Shown one piece after another: positions 30,554 to 37,860 of a DNA stretch of 40,557 bases; position 1 is the first letter of the stretch, and each line of letters starts with the position of its first letter. Under the pieces are notes generated by a model. That model ran no database searches. It saw only the letters and a program-made list of their open reading frames with translations, and was not told the DNA's origin. The DNA lies in IMG/VR virus record IMGVR_UViG_3300030943_000064, positions 1 to 40,557 of that record; one strand, 5' to 3'. A program made the position numbers and the translations under genes. This DNA is from a virus.

Positions 30554-31856
30554 GTTATATAACAATGACGCAGAGATGGAAATACTTGGCGCAATGTTGG
30601 TTGACAATTCCAATATAGCCTTAATAAAAGCGTTGGTTAATACTGATGACTTCTTTCCTCGTAGCCATAAGTTTATATACTCAGCTATAGTATCTATATA
30701 TGATGAAGGTAAACCAGTAGATATGGTTACAGTCAGCGAGCAACTAGACTTTGACGATAAGCTTACGGCTGTAGGTGGTAGGGCTATTATCAATGACCTA
30801 GTAGTTAACTCTTGTTCTCCATCAAACTATAAATCTTATTGCAAGATAATATCAAACTACAGCAAGAAGAGAAAGCTGTTAAAGGTTTATGAAGATTCTA
30901 TATCCTCATTAAACAATAATACAGATGTTAAAGATGTAGCCATGGAAAGCAAGATAGCCATAGAGGAAGTTATGATTAGTAAGTCTAGTAATAACTTAAC
31001 CCACATAGTAGATGGTGCATCAGAAGTACTGGAACAAGTCGAAAGGATTATGACCAGTGACACAAACATACTAGGACTACCTACCCCATTCAATACATTG
31101 AACAAGATGACAAGTGGATTGGTTAAAGGCAGGCTTTATATATTGGGCGCACGTCCAGCAATGGGTAAGAGCGCAATGGCTATGCAGATAGCAGATACTA
31201 TATCGGTTAACTCTAATGTAGTCTTTGCTTCTTTAGAGATGAGTACTACTGAGTATACACAACGTAAACTATTCTCTATGTGTAAGACTAACCAAGACTT
31301 ATTGTCAAGCGGTATGGTTGGTGAAGATATATATACTAAACTTATATCAGCATCAGAAGAGATAGATAAGTTAAACCTATACATTATAGATGACGCTAAC
31401 TGTACTCTTAACTCTATAGAGAATGGCATACTTAATTGTATATCTAAAAATGGTAGCTGTGAGTTAGTATGTGTTGATTACCTACAGCTTATGTCTAGTG
31501 ATGATAAGAAGAGGAGAGAGGATTACGACATCGTAACTTATAACTCTAAAGGTTTAAAGAAGTTAGCACGTAAGTATAACGTACCAGTATTGGCACTATG
31601 CCAGTTGTCTCGTAGCTTAGAACAACGTATGGATAAACGTCCTGTACTATCTGACCTAAGAGATAGTGGAGCTATAGAGCAAGACGCTGATGTAGTTATG
31701 TTTGTATATAGAGAAGAGATGTATGACCCAAGAGAAGATAACAAAGCTCATGCTGAACTTATTATAAGAAAGAATAGACAAGGTAGATGTGACGTTATAC
31801 CTATGATATTTGAAGCATCGGCTACAAGATTTACAGAGAGAAGGTTGACGAGATGA
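30540..31856 (+). CDS. dnaB-like: Replicative DnaB-type helicase, 438 aa
   Basis: N-terminal DnaB collar domain (residues 8-100: NNDAEMEILGAMLVDN, FFPRSHKFIYSAIVSIYDEGKPVDMVTVSEQL), linker helix, RecA-like motor with Walker A GARPAMGKS (203-211), FASLEMS (H1a), Walker B VCVDYLQLMS, and the ALCQLSRSLEQRMDKRPVLSDLRDSGAIEQDADVVMFVYRE block with the arginine finger and DnaB motifs H3-H4. Length is normal. It should be loaded by the DnaD-like protein and drives the fork. Start ATG 30540 has AGGAG upstream. Confidence 0.93.
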   Translation: MEESKLYNNDAEMEILGAMLVDNSNIALIKALVNTDDFFPRSHKFIYSAIVSIYDEGKPVDMVTVSEQLDFDDKLTAVGGRAIINDLVVNSCSPSNYKSYCKIISNYSKKRKLLKVYEDSISSLNNNTDVKDVAMESKIAIEEVMISKSSNNLTHIVDGASEVLEQVERIMTSDTNILGLPTPFNTLNKMTSGLVKGRLYILGARPAMGKSAMAMQIADTISVNSNVVFASLEMSTTEYTQRKLFSMCKTNQDLLSSGMVGEDIYTKLISASEEIDKLNLYIIDDANCTLNSIENGILNCISKNGSCELVCVDYLQLMSSDDKKRREDYDIVTYNSKGLKKLARKYNVPVLALCQLSRSLEQRMDKRPVLSDLRDSGAIEQDADVVMFVYREEMYDPREDNKAHAELIIRKNRQGRCDVIPMIFEASATRFTERRLTR

Positions 31857-32038
31857 GAATACATAGAGTAAATGATATAAACTACCCAAGGCGTAAGCCT
31901 ACCCCTATGCCTCCATTTAGAGGAGGTATTGGTTATATACCAGTACTACCTATGGCTATGGGTATGGCTGGCGGTGCATTGGCAACATGTTTAATTATAG
32001 AGTATCTATTAAGGTTAGCAAGAAGGGCAGGACAATGA
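31853..32038 (+). CDS. Small membrane protein, 61 aa
   Basis: Overlaps the helicase stop (ATGA) and the next start (ATGA). A basic, Pro-rich N-terminus (NYPRRKPTPMPPFRGG) is followed by a Gly/Ala/Met-rich hydrophobic helix (YIPVLPMAMGMAGGALATCLIIEYLLRL). Single-pass membrane protein of unknown role. Confidence 0.55.
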   Translation: MRIHRVNDINYPRRKPTPMPPFRGGIGYIPVLPMAMGMAGGALATCLIIEYLLRLARRAGQ

Positions 32039-32628
32039 TATACAGTATCTACGGTTATGGCAAGATGAAAACAGAAGCATCTATCGGCTGTGCTATAAGG
32101 GCATTAGGCAATGGCGAGAGTGTATTGTTTGTTCAGTTCTTAAAAGACGGTACTTCAACTGAGGTAGACTACTTTAAAGGTAAGAATAATATATTAGTAA
32201 TGAATGGGGATGTAGATAAGATTACACTACCAAGTAACTTAACAACTGTAGATAAGTTCAAGGCTCAGAGTCTTTATAACCAAGTAGATGAGAAGTTAAA
32301 GGATGACTATGGTCTAGTTATACTAGATGAAATACTTCCTGCTGTTGATATGGGATTGATTACTATAGAGCAGATTGAATATCTAATATCTAAGTGTGAC
32401 AAGATGTGCATTGACTTGTTTATGACAGGCAGAGTTAGACAGAAGTCTCTACGCTTAAAGATAGCAGAACTTAGTGATGTATGTACTGACGCTCATTGTG
32501 TTAAGCATAATCATAATTCACATTGTGAGAAGTGTGGGAAGGATTATCCCTATCACTATACTTATTGCTGTGACTGTGGCGCACAATTAGTTGAAAGCAA
32601 GGAGGCTAAACTTGGTCGTGACTTTTAA
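32035..32628 (+). CDS. CobA/BtuR-type corrinoid adenosyltransferase homologue with C-terminal zinc ribbon, 197 aa
   Basis: ATG 32035 (MIYSIYGYGKMKTEAS) overlaps the previous stop and has GAAGGGCAGG upstream; the frame opens earlier at 31987 but that is inside the membrane gene. The fold signature of the ATP:cob(I)alamin adenosyltransferase family is clear: P-loop G7-x-G9-K10-x-K12-T13, 'AIRALGNGESVLFVQFLKDG', Walker B LVILDEILPAVDMGLI (94-109), FMTGR (129-133). The P-loop is shortened (GYGKMKTE for GDGKGKTT), and the usual 'T.......KH' end is replaced by a zinc ribbon C164-x2-C167 ... C178-x2-C181. Could be a cobalamin enzyme or a recruited nucleotide-binding protein. Confidence 0.75.
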   Translation: MIYSIYGYGKMKTEASIGCAIRALGNGESVLFVQFLKDGTSTEVDYFKGKNNILVMNGDVDKITLPSNLTTVDKFKAQSLYNQVDEKLKDDYGLVILDEILPAVDMGLITIEQIEYLISKCDKMCIDLFMTGRVRQKSLRLKIAELSDVCTDAHCVKHNHNSHCEKCGKDYPYHYTYCCDCGAQLVESKEAKLGRDF

Positions 32629-32725
32629 AAGAACGCTGAACGGACGCATGGTTCATTTTTATATGGCATATCAAAATATGAAATCTCGTGTTAGAAGAAG
32701 GGAAGAGATAACTAATGGTTTATAA
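32612..32725 (+). CDS. Small basic protein with TTG start, 37 aa
   Basis: TTG at 32612 lies 6 bases after a perfect AAGGAGG; the reading frame VVTFKRTLNGRMVHFYMAYQNMKSRVRRREEITNGL overlaps both neighbours by 17 and 11 bases, filling an otherwise gene-free gap. A GTG two codons later is the alternative start. Basic and helical; function unknown. Confidence 0.5.
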   Translation: MVVTFKRTLNGRMVHFYMAYQNMKSRVRRREEITNGL

Positions 32726-33161
32726 AAAATATATCGCACCGTTATTTACTGGTACTGGTAATGGAAAGTTTATACTTAACTTAAACCAATACCGTAATGC
32801 ACACTTCCGTAAGACCAACAATGCCAAGCATAAGTATAAAGAGTTTATGAAGGCTCAGATACTAAGGACTAAAGGCAAGCTTAGTAAATCCTTATTTATA
32901 TATACTGTATACAAAGGGGATAAGAGAAGCTTTGATATAGGTAATATAGTCTCAATCCATCAGAAGTTCTTTGAGGATGCGATGGTTGAACTAGGTAGAA
33001 TTGATGATGACAAGTTTAGTAACATCCCTATGTATATAGGTTGTTATGGTGGGATAGATAAAGATAATCCTCGTGTGGAAATAGTGGTAGTAGAAGTAGG
33101 CAAAGGATTTAAGGTAAAGGTTCTTAAATTAGTAGCGTCTATTCTAGAAAGGCTGTACTAA
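32715..33161 (+). CDS. RusA-like Holliday junction resolvase, 148 aa
   Basis: Resembles the RusA family: an N-terminal 'SLNQYRNAHFRKTNNAKH' style segment, strand SLFIYTVYKGDKRSFDIGNIVSIHQKFFEDAMVELGRIDDDKFSNI with the acidic triad D74, D88 and D97/D98 ('D..N..k...Da...gii.DD..i'). It should cut four-way junctions made during replication and recombination and so clear DNA for packaging. Start ATG 32715; the stop overlaps the next mini-gene. Confidence 0.8.
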   Translation: MVYKKYIAPLFTGTGNGKFILNLNQYRNAHFRKTNNAKHKYKEFMKAQILRTKGKLSKSLFIYTVYKGDKRSFDIGNIVSIHQKFFEDAMVELGRIDDDKFSNIPMYIGCYGGIDKDNPRVEIVVVEVGKGFKVKVLKLVASILERLY

Positions 33162-33226
33162 TGCTAGAAGGAATTATTATAGGAAGTGTACTAGTAGTAT
33201 CTTTCCTAGTAATGATGAGCGAGTAA
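33161..33226 (+). CDS. Single-helix membrane micro-protein, 21 aa
   Basis: ATG 33161 overlaps the resolvase stop (TAATG); MLEGIIIGSVLVVSFLVMMSE is one hydrophobic helix with acidic ends. The overlap and AGAAAGG upstream support translation, but at 21 residues it is not secure. Confidence 0.4.
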   Translation: MLEGIIIGSVLVVSFLVMMSE

Positions 33227-33238
33227 AGGAGAAGAGGA

Positions 33239-34021
33239 ATGAGTAAGTTTGACACATTAATCATAGACATCGAGTCGTATGTCTACCAAGCATGTACATC
33301 GTGCAAGACGATAGTGCCAATGGAAAAAGGTGAGAAGAATAAGTTTGTTGAGATATACGACTTACGTCTTGGGCAAGAATATATTAACAATATTATCCAG
33401 CAGTTCAAGGATAAGTTTATCTGCGGTAGTGTAGTATTAGTTATCGGTGATAAGAACAATAACTTCCGTAAGGGGTTGAACCCAATGTATAAATCGGCTA
33501 GAGGTAGCAAGCCTTTAATGTATGATAAGTTAATAGACTGGATGGTAGGTGAACATAATGTAGTTAGCTTGCCTACCCTAGAAGCTGATGATATATGTAG
33601 GATTGTATATGAGGATGATGATAACTTTAAAGGTGAGAAGTTAATCATAACAATAGACAAAGACTTCTATTCAGTACCTTGTAATCTATACAGAGACAAC
33701 CCTAAAGACCGAGTAGTAGTTCAGGTAACTGATACTGACGCTAGGTTAAATGAGTTTGTTCAAGTAGTTATGGGTGATAAGACTGATGGGTATAGTGGTA
33801 TACCAAACTTCGGGGAGAAGAAAGCTAGAGACTTTATCACGCTTACCACAACGTGGGAAGATATAGTTAAGTTATACATAGCTAACAAAACTACAGAAGA
33901 GGAAGCCATTATGAATTACAATATGGCACACATAGTAGGGAAGGATGATTATGATATTAAGACGTATAAAGTTAAACCGAGAACTCTACCTAAAGCAGAA
34001 GCTAAGGAAGATAAGAAGTAA
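33239..34021 (+). CDS. 5'-3' exonuclease (FEN/T7 gp6-like PIN-fold), 260 aa
   Basis: Acidic metal sites in the expected order: TLIIDIESYVY (D10), VLVIGDKNNNFRK, LPTLEADDICRIVYE, LIITIDKDFYSV, and the helix-hairpin-helix region VMGDKTDGYSGIPNFGEKKARDFI ('GD..Dn.pGvpGiG.k.A'). This is the FEN-like 5' nuclease family; the phage version removes primers and works in recombination or host DNA turnover. Lys-rich C-terminal tail. AGGAGAAGAGGA lies just before the ATG. A coding-like segment in the +1 frame follows the stop (see findings). Confidence 0.85.
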   Translation: MSKFDTLIIDIESYVYQACTSCKTIVPMEKGEKNKFVEIYDLRLGQEYINNIIQQFKDKFICGSVVLVIGDKNNNFRKGLNPMYKSARGSKPLMYDKLIDWMVGEHNVVSLPTLEADDICRIVYEDDDNFKGEKLIITIDKDFYSVPCNLYRDNPKDRVVVQVTDTDARLNEFVQVVMGDKTDGYSGIPNFGEKKARDFITLTTTWEDIVKLYIANKTTEEEAIMNYNMAHIVGKDDYDIKTYKVKPRTLPKAEAKEDKK

Positions 34022-34083
34022 GTATAATCTATGGTTTACAAATGATGATTGGCAAGAGACAATAGAAAGGATGAGGTTGAATA

Positions 34084-34317
34084 GTGGGAATTGAAGATGA
34101 GATTTTTAATCAGTTAGTTAGATTGGATATACTAAACTATATACCAACTGACGGAATAGTCAGCCATGAATGTACATGTTGTGGGGCTACTGCTAGTTAT
34201 AAACTTAGCGATGAAGCTAGTGATGCAATGGACAGTGATAGACCGTACCTATATATATGTGAGCAGTGTTACAAAGATGCCTTGGAGATTCCAAGGTGGC
34301 AAGCAAAGAAGGGGTAA
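34084..34317 (+). CDS. Zinc-ribbon protein, 77 aa (GTG start)
   Basis: GTG 34084 with GGATGAGG upstream. C30-x2-C33 (CTCC) and C59-x2-C62 (CEQC) separated by a 25-residue beta-hairpin/helix make one zinc ribbon; the rest is acidic. Small ribbons of this kind in phages are often transcription or recruitment factors, but no target is evident. Stop lies 2 bases before the next start. Confidence 0.65.
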   Translation: MGIEDEIFNQLVRLDILNYIPTDGIVSHECTCCGATASYKLSDEASDAMDSDRPYLYICEQCYKDALEIPRWQAKKG

Positions 34318-34319
34318 CT

Positions 34320-34697
34320 ATGAGTATAGGACAGAAGTTTGACAATGGTAAGTTGGAGATGGCAGAGTTCTTCTCTCAGTTTCCTAAGTCCTTAAAAGGA
34401 TTATGTACGGTAGCACAGTACGGTAAGATTAAGTACGGTGAAGGCAATGGCAATGTTAACTTCAAAGAAGTACCTGATGCAAAGAAGAGATATAAAGATG
34501 CAATGGTGCGCCATATGATGGACTATCTTAATGGTGAGTTCATTGATAGCGAAAGCCAATGTCCCCATCTATTCCATCTACTATGGAACGTAGGGGCTTT
34601 AATAGAGCTTGACGCTACTGCAATAGCTTTTGATATACAGAAAGCACTAGACCCAAAAAGGATTAAGGACTTGACAAAAAGAAAATTCAAGTTATAA
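34320..34697 (+). CDS. DUF5664-type dATP/dGTP pyrophosphohydrolase-like protein, 125 aa
   Basis: Opening GQKFDNGKLEMAEFFSQFPKSLKGLCTVAQYGKIKYGEGNGNVNFKEV is the family hallmark ('kfD.gKlr.dllP...l.e.a.v..yGa.KYg..nW'), followed by YKDAMVRHMMDYLNGEFIDSESQCPHLFHLLWNVGALIEL, with the 'R.....d...G...D.esg..hl.h...n...l' helix. In the family the conserved acidic residues bind magnesium and hydrolyse (d)NTPs, changing nucleotide pools. Start ATG 34320; the upstream frame to 34266 is inside the previous gene. The end of the gene carries the promoter of the next RNA. Confidence 0.75.
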   Translation: MSIGQKFDNGKLEMAEFFSQFPKSLKGLCTVAQYGKIKYGEGNGNVNFKEVPDAKKRYKDAMVRHMMDYLNGEFIDSESQCPHLFHLLWNVGALIELDATAIAFDIQKALDPKRIKDLTKRKFKL

Positions 34698-34698
34698 T
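34671..34698 (+). promoter_or_regulatory. Strong promoter at the end of the plus arm
   Basis: TTGACA (34671-34676), 16-base spacer, TATAAT (34693-34698). Both hexamers are perfect although they overlap the last codons of the DUF5664 gene. No gene follows before the terminator at 34848, so it must serve the small RNA. Confidence 0.8.
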
Positions 34699-34704
34699 AT
34701 TAAT

Positions 34705-34880
34705 GTAAACAAAGAAGGTAGATAGTAGCGCAGTTAGTCTTCTGCGAGATAGACAAGACACGTAACTGTGTCGACAACCAAAAAGAACTACCTATTCCAA
34801 AGTTTTTTCTCCTCACAATACCTCCTCCTCTTCCTCCCCAAGAGAGAAGCCTCCTTCCAGAAATGGTTGGGGGCTTTTTC
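34705..34880 (+). ncRNA. Small RNA gene: tRNA-like fold plus CCUCC-rich anti-Shine-Dalgarno tract
   Basis: Between a perfect promoter and a Rho-independent terminator. The first part folds like a cloverleaf: outer helix AGGTAG (34716-34721) with CTACCT (34788-34793), inside it hairpins CGCAG/CTGCG and GACAC/GTGTC, and an ATTCCA after the closing strand, i.e. CCA at 34797-34799. There is no proper anticodon or T-loop, so it is not a normal tRNA. The second part is an unstructured pyrimidine tract CTCCTC ... CCTCCTCCTC ... CCTCCCC (34809-34839), complementary to AGGAGG ribosome binding sites. This suggests a translational regulator. Confidence 0.6.
34848..34879 (+). terminator. Rho-independent terminator at the meeting point of the two arms
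   Basis: AGCCTCC (34848-34854) pairs with GGGGGCT (34869-34875) with one G-U, extended inside by CCA-GAAA-TGG, then T5. Ends the small RNA and the plus operon before the convergent minus genes. Confidence 0.9.
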
Positions 34881-34912
34881 TATTTCAACTTGTAAGTATT
34901 TCTTAATAGTTC

Positions 34913-35104
34913 TTAGCGAATCAGCATAGATTTAATACCATCTATAATAAAGCTACCTATAATAGTTATTGCTCCGCAGAATCCCATGAGATAGTTTTTC
35001 CATCTCTTAATTTCTGCTATGTCTCTTTCAATTGCTTCAAATCTTTTTGCGTTCTGGTCTCTTATATCGCATACCACATCATATATTAAATCTTCTTTAT
35101 TCAT
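34913..35104 (-). CDS. XhlA-like small membrane protein (holin partner), 63 aa
   Basis: Charged coiled-coil N-terminus (NKEDLIYDVVCDIRDQNAKRFEAIERDIAEIKRWKNYL) followed by a hydrophobic helix (LMGFCGAITIIGSFIIDGIK), the architecture of haemolysin XhlA family proteins encoded beside holin and amidase in Bacillota phages. Last gene of the late minus operon. Probably helps endolysin release or stabilises the holin. Confidence 0.7.
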   Translation of the reverse strand: MNKEDLIYDVVCDIRDQNAKRFEAIERDIAEIKRWKNYLMGFCGAITIIGSFIIDGIKSMLIR

Positions 35105-35226
35105 CTTGTCTTATCCTTATGTCTACAACTCGTATAATCGTTTTTAATTGGCTTCGACTAGTTGTTTAGGAACTATCTATCGTCAGGCTATATAACAAGC
35201 CTCTACGTGTCTGCTAGTACCATATC

Positions 35227-35526
35227 CTAGTATACCCTGTTTTCAACCGCACTTCTTGGTCTAGTTTGCCGTGCAAATTGTTGCATGAAGTTCATATTAG
35301 GTTGAGGAACAGAAAATTCCCTTGCCCCATCTTGCTGAGGCATCAACCTTCTAAGCATATTATTTAATTGTTCTCCTGATGGGATAGGATTTATTTGTCT
35401 TACTCCATCACCTTGTGGCATTGAGCCGTATAGGTTCATTAGGGTTTGTAATATATCATTTCCTCTATTGGGTTGAGGTTGGTGTGCTGATAAGTATGGT
35501 GAGTATGGGTTATATTGTCCGTCCAT
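35227..35526 (-). CDS. Pro/Gln/Asn-rich small protein, 99 aa
   Basis: ATG 35526 with AAAGGAA upstream. The sequence (MDGQYNPYSPYLSAHQPQPNRG ... QQDGAREFSVPQPNMNFMQQFARQTRPRSAVENRVY) is low in hydrophobic residues and rich in Gln/Pro/Arg, hence disordered. Between the deacetylase virion protein and XhlA-like gene; a structural appendage or chaperone is possible. The 122 bases between it and the XhlA-like gene show no gene. Confidence 0.55.
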   Translation of the reverse strand: MDGQYNPYSPYLSAHQPQPNRGNDILQTLMNLYGSMPQGDGVRQINPIPSGEQLNNMLRRLMPQQDGAREFSVPQPNMNFMQQFARQTRPRSAVENRVY

Positions 35527-35540
35527 TATTATTCCTTTCG

Positions 35541-36743
35541 TTAAGTTCTAGTTATACTTTTTCTAGGGTACGTCAGCTGTCTATAAAGTTCCACAATGGT
35601 TACATTGTCAGTTTTCTTCATGACGTGGTAGCCAATCATTGCTTGGAAATTGGCAGTAGACATGTTATATGTTTGGGTTGTTGATGCTTCTATTGCGTGT
35701 AGCATAGGTATGATAGTACCACCTTGATATATATGTTTGTCTACGTATAAAGATTTTAAATTTGCAACTGTAATAGTAGTATCATAAGCTACGTTATTTA
35801 ACTTCAATAAGCTTTTGAATGGTACATTATTAACTCCATTAGTTGTAGTTCTTGCTATCTTTATTTTAAGCTCCCCACATAAATCTAAAGTGTCTTGATT
35901 GTATGAACCGTAAGGGAAGGCTACATAAGGAGTGCCATCACTAAACCCATTAGCCTTTAGCCAGTCGATACAAGTTTGTAATTCAACTCTCTGCTCTGCC
36001 TTAGTTAGTTCAGCTAAGTGTTGATGAGTAGCTGTATGGTTTGATATTATCCATCCTGCATTATGCAATTCTGTCAATTGTGCAAGCGTCATATAGTTGT
36101 TGTTTCCAACCGAGCCTGATATTACAAATACGGTGCCTTTTATCCCTCTTGCTTGCATATACGGAAAAGCTTCCGTATAGACAGAGGTATAACCATCATC
36201 AAAAGTAAAAACACATTTAGGTAATGACTTTTGATTAGCCGTTATGTTATCAATATTTATTGTAGAATTTGTCCCTGTTTTAGGTGCAATCGTAAATTGT
36301 ATTTTTTTGATAATGTTATTAAAATCAGGTGTACCCCCACCGACTGTGAAATCTTGCTTATAAATTCTTACTTTATTCCAAGCGTTTACAACCAAATCTG
36401 CAACATTTATACCCTTTAAATAATAATTATTATTTGTAGCATCTGTGAACAAATATACAGAAGATGCACTAAAATTATCATCAATATACAAATCGAACTC
36501 TATGTAGGTGCTATTGTTTAGATTCAAATCCGCAGTTTTATAAAATCTGTTAAATCCTGCCGAACCTAAAAGAGTTGTCGCCTTCAAAGATGATGTTCCA
36601 CTCGTAAACTTAGTAGTGTCGGCACTAAGAGTAATGCTATAGCCTCCAATAGTCCAGCCAGTATCTCCACTATTACAAGCATCTAAAACACTTGCAGGGA
36701 TTTTTATAAAGTTTTGTGGTAATGAATTTCTAACCATACCCAC
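35541..36743 (-). CDS. Virion-associated polysaccharide deacetylase (NodB domain), 400 aa
   Basis: N-terminal domain 1-165 is a beta-sandwich resembling carbohydrate-binding modules (SITLSADTTKFTSGTSSLKATTLL, STYIEFDLYIDDNFSASSVYL). From residue 177 a NodB fold: motif 1 TFDDG (180-184, D182/D183), motif 2 H236-x3-H240 (NHTATH), motif 3 AFPYGSY (275-281), and motif 5 IIPMLHAI. These are the metal-binding and catalytic positions of N-acetyl-glucosamine/peptidoglycan deacetylases (CE4). In a late operon with tail appendages it is likely a receptor-binding or cell wall polymer-modifying tail protein. The start ATG at 36743 abuts the preceding gene. Confidence 0.82.
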   Translation of the reverse strand: MGMVRNSLPQNFIKIPASVLDACNSGDTGWTIGGYSITLSADTTKFTSGTSSLKATTLLGSAGFNRFYKTADLNLNNSTYIEFDLYIDDNFSASSVYLFTDATNNNYYLKGINVADLVVNAWNKVRIYKQDFTVGGGTPDFNNIIKKIQFTIAPKTGTNSTINIDNITANQKSLPKCVFTFDDGYTSVYTEAFPYMQARGIKGTVFVISGSVGNNNYMTLAQLTELHNAGWIISNHTATHQHLAELTKAEQRVELQTCIDWLKANGFSDGTPYVAFPYGSYNQDTLDLCGELKIKIARTTTNGVNNVPFKSLLKLNNVAYDTTITVANLKSLYVDKHIYQGGTIIPMLHAIEASTTQTYNMSTANFQAMIGYHVMKKTDNVTIVELYRQLTYPRKSITRT

Positions 36744-37193
36744 CTACGCGTTCGTTGGTTGGACGTAAACAGTACACGCTTTATCGACAGATATTTTAAC
36801 GAAGTTACTTATCCCAGTCATTGTTGCCCATGTGTTAGTCATAGATACTCCAGCTACTTGGCTTGCGTAAGCAGTCCCTCCAGTTATAGGTGCGCATTTA
36901 ACTATAGTAGTTACTGCTGTTCCCACTACTGCATACCATATAGAATTAAATCCTGCACAAGGTATCTCTGCACTATCTCCTGCACCAGCAAAGGTTAATA
37001 GAGTAACTGCACCTTTAGACATCTTGCTTACATCAATAGAGTCAATGTCGTCCTGCAATCCAGCTTCGTTTATAGCGTGCTTTACTCCTTGCTCTACCAT
37101 TTTAGCGGTAGTCTTATCTTGTTCAGATAAATATATTTCTATATTATCATCTACGTTTTCATCTAATATCTCTGTATAATCTCCAGTTGCCAT
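36744..37193 (-). CDS. Appendage protein, 149 aa
   Basis: Acidic helical N-terminus (MATGDYTEILDENVDDNIEIYLSEQDKTTAKMVEQGVKHAI) followed by an Ala/Thr/Gly/Val-rich beta domain. The design (helical base for trimerisation, beta head) suits a small tail spike or appendage part. It abuts the deacetylase gene and may form its mounting piece. No family recognised. Confidence 0.6.
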   Translation of the reverse strand: MATGDYTEILDENVDDNIEIYLSEQDKTTAKMVEQGVKHAINEAGLQDDIDSIDVSKMSKGAVTLLTFAGAGDSAEIPCAGFNSIWYAVVGTAVTTIVKCAPITGGTAYASQVAGVSMTNTWATMTGISNFVKISVDKACTVYVQPTNA

Positions 37194-37196
37194 TTG

Positions 37197-37730
37197 TTAT
37201 TTTCCTTCCTTTGTGTTATCGTAATACCATTTAACTTTATTCCTAATGTAATCTCCACACTCATCTTTTCCTAGGAGATTTAAATATGGGATATACATTA
37301 TATCTATCTTGCCTTCTTTTGCACCATGCTCGCCAGAGTCATATTCCATGTGGGTGTAGACGGTAGAACTATCTACCTTTATTTTGTATTTCTTACAGAG
37401 TTCTGCAATCTTCTTGCAACCAGCTTCAATCTGAACTCTTGTTATATTACTATGACTTGTAAGTGTATTGGTACTAAACCCAGCCATACCACAAAGAGCT
37501 ATCCCGATAGTTCCTGTGTTGCCTAATGCACAATGCTGGGCATAATTACCATCCTTGCAATCAATGTTATCTTCAATTTTATGGTAGCCATTATGATAGT
37601 TACCTTTATCATCCACCATTATATGATAGTGTTGGCAATCTAGGTTATTAGGTCTAGCATAACCTGCCGTCCAATGCCAGCAGATACGGTTGATACCTTT
37701 ATTTGATTCTTGTTTTTTTGGTGTTGCCAT
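37197..37730 (-). CDS. N-acetylmuramoyl-L-alanine amidase endolysin (Amidase_2), 177 aa
   Basis: An N-acetylmuramoyl-L-alanine amidase type 2 domain with zinc ligands H19 (CWHWTAG), H127 (VYTHMEYD) and D143 (KIDIMYIP, a Cys in many relatives). YHIMVDDKGNYHNG (35-48) and GTIGIALCGMAG (73-84) are characteristic. Cleaves the lactyl-amide bond of peptidoglycan for lysis. There is no separate wall-binding domain and no signal peptide, so a holin or membrane protein must give access. Ribosome site GGAAGG. Overlaps a 53-aa frame at its start. Confidence 0.88.
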   Translation of the reverse strand: MATPKKQESNKGINRICWHWTAGYARPNNLDCQHYHIMVDDKGNYHNGYHKIEDNIDCKDGNYAQHCALGNTGTIGIALCGMAGFSTNTLTSHSNITRVQIEAGCKKIAELCKKYKIKVDSSTVYTHMEYDSGEHGAKEGKIDIMYIPYLNLLGKDECGDYIRNKVKWYYDNTKEGK

Positions 37731-37860
37731 TTTTATTAGTCCTTCCTAGGATAATCTTCACCTTGAACTCTGTGTGCTTTCGACCATTAAGGTCGTACGA
37801 GTAGAGCCAACCAGTGACGCTACTCTTAACCCAATTCGTAATACTATTTAAGTAACCCAT
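37699..37860 (-). CDS. Small basic protein, 53 aa
   Basis: ATG 37860 overlaps the end of the 93-aa gene (17 bases) and the frame runs 32 bases into the amidase gene. MGYLNSITNWVKSSVTGWLYSYDLNGRKHTEFKVKIILGRTNKNGN is amphipathic and basic, with no clear ribosome site; coupling from the upstream gene would be needed. It fills the 113-base gap between two certain genes. Confidence 0.45.
   Translation of the reverse strand: MGYLNSITNWVKSSVTGWLYSYDLNGRKHTEFKVKIILGRTNKNGNTKKTRIK

Noticed and set aside
34714-34799. Ordinary tRNA gene with CCA
   Set aside because: Outer helix and CCA are present, but no 7-base anticodon loop and no T-loop can be drawn; listed as tRNA-like part of a small RNA.
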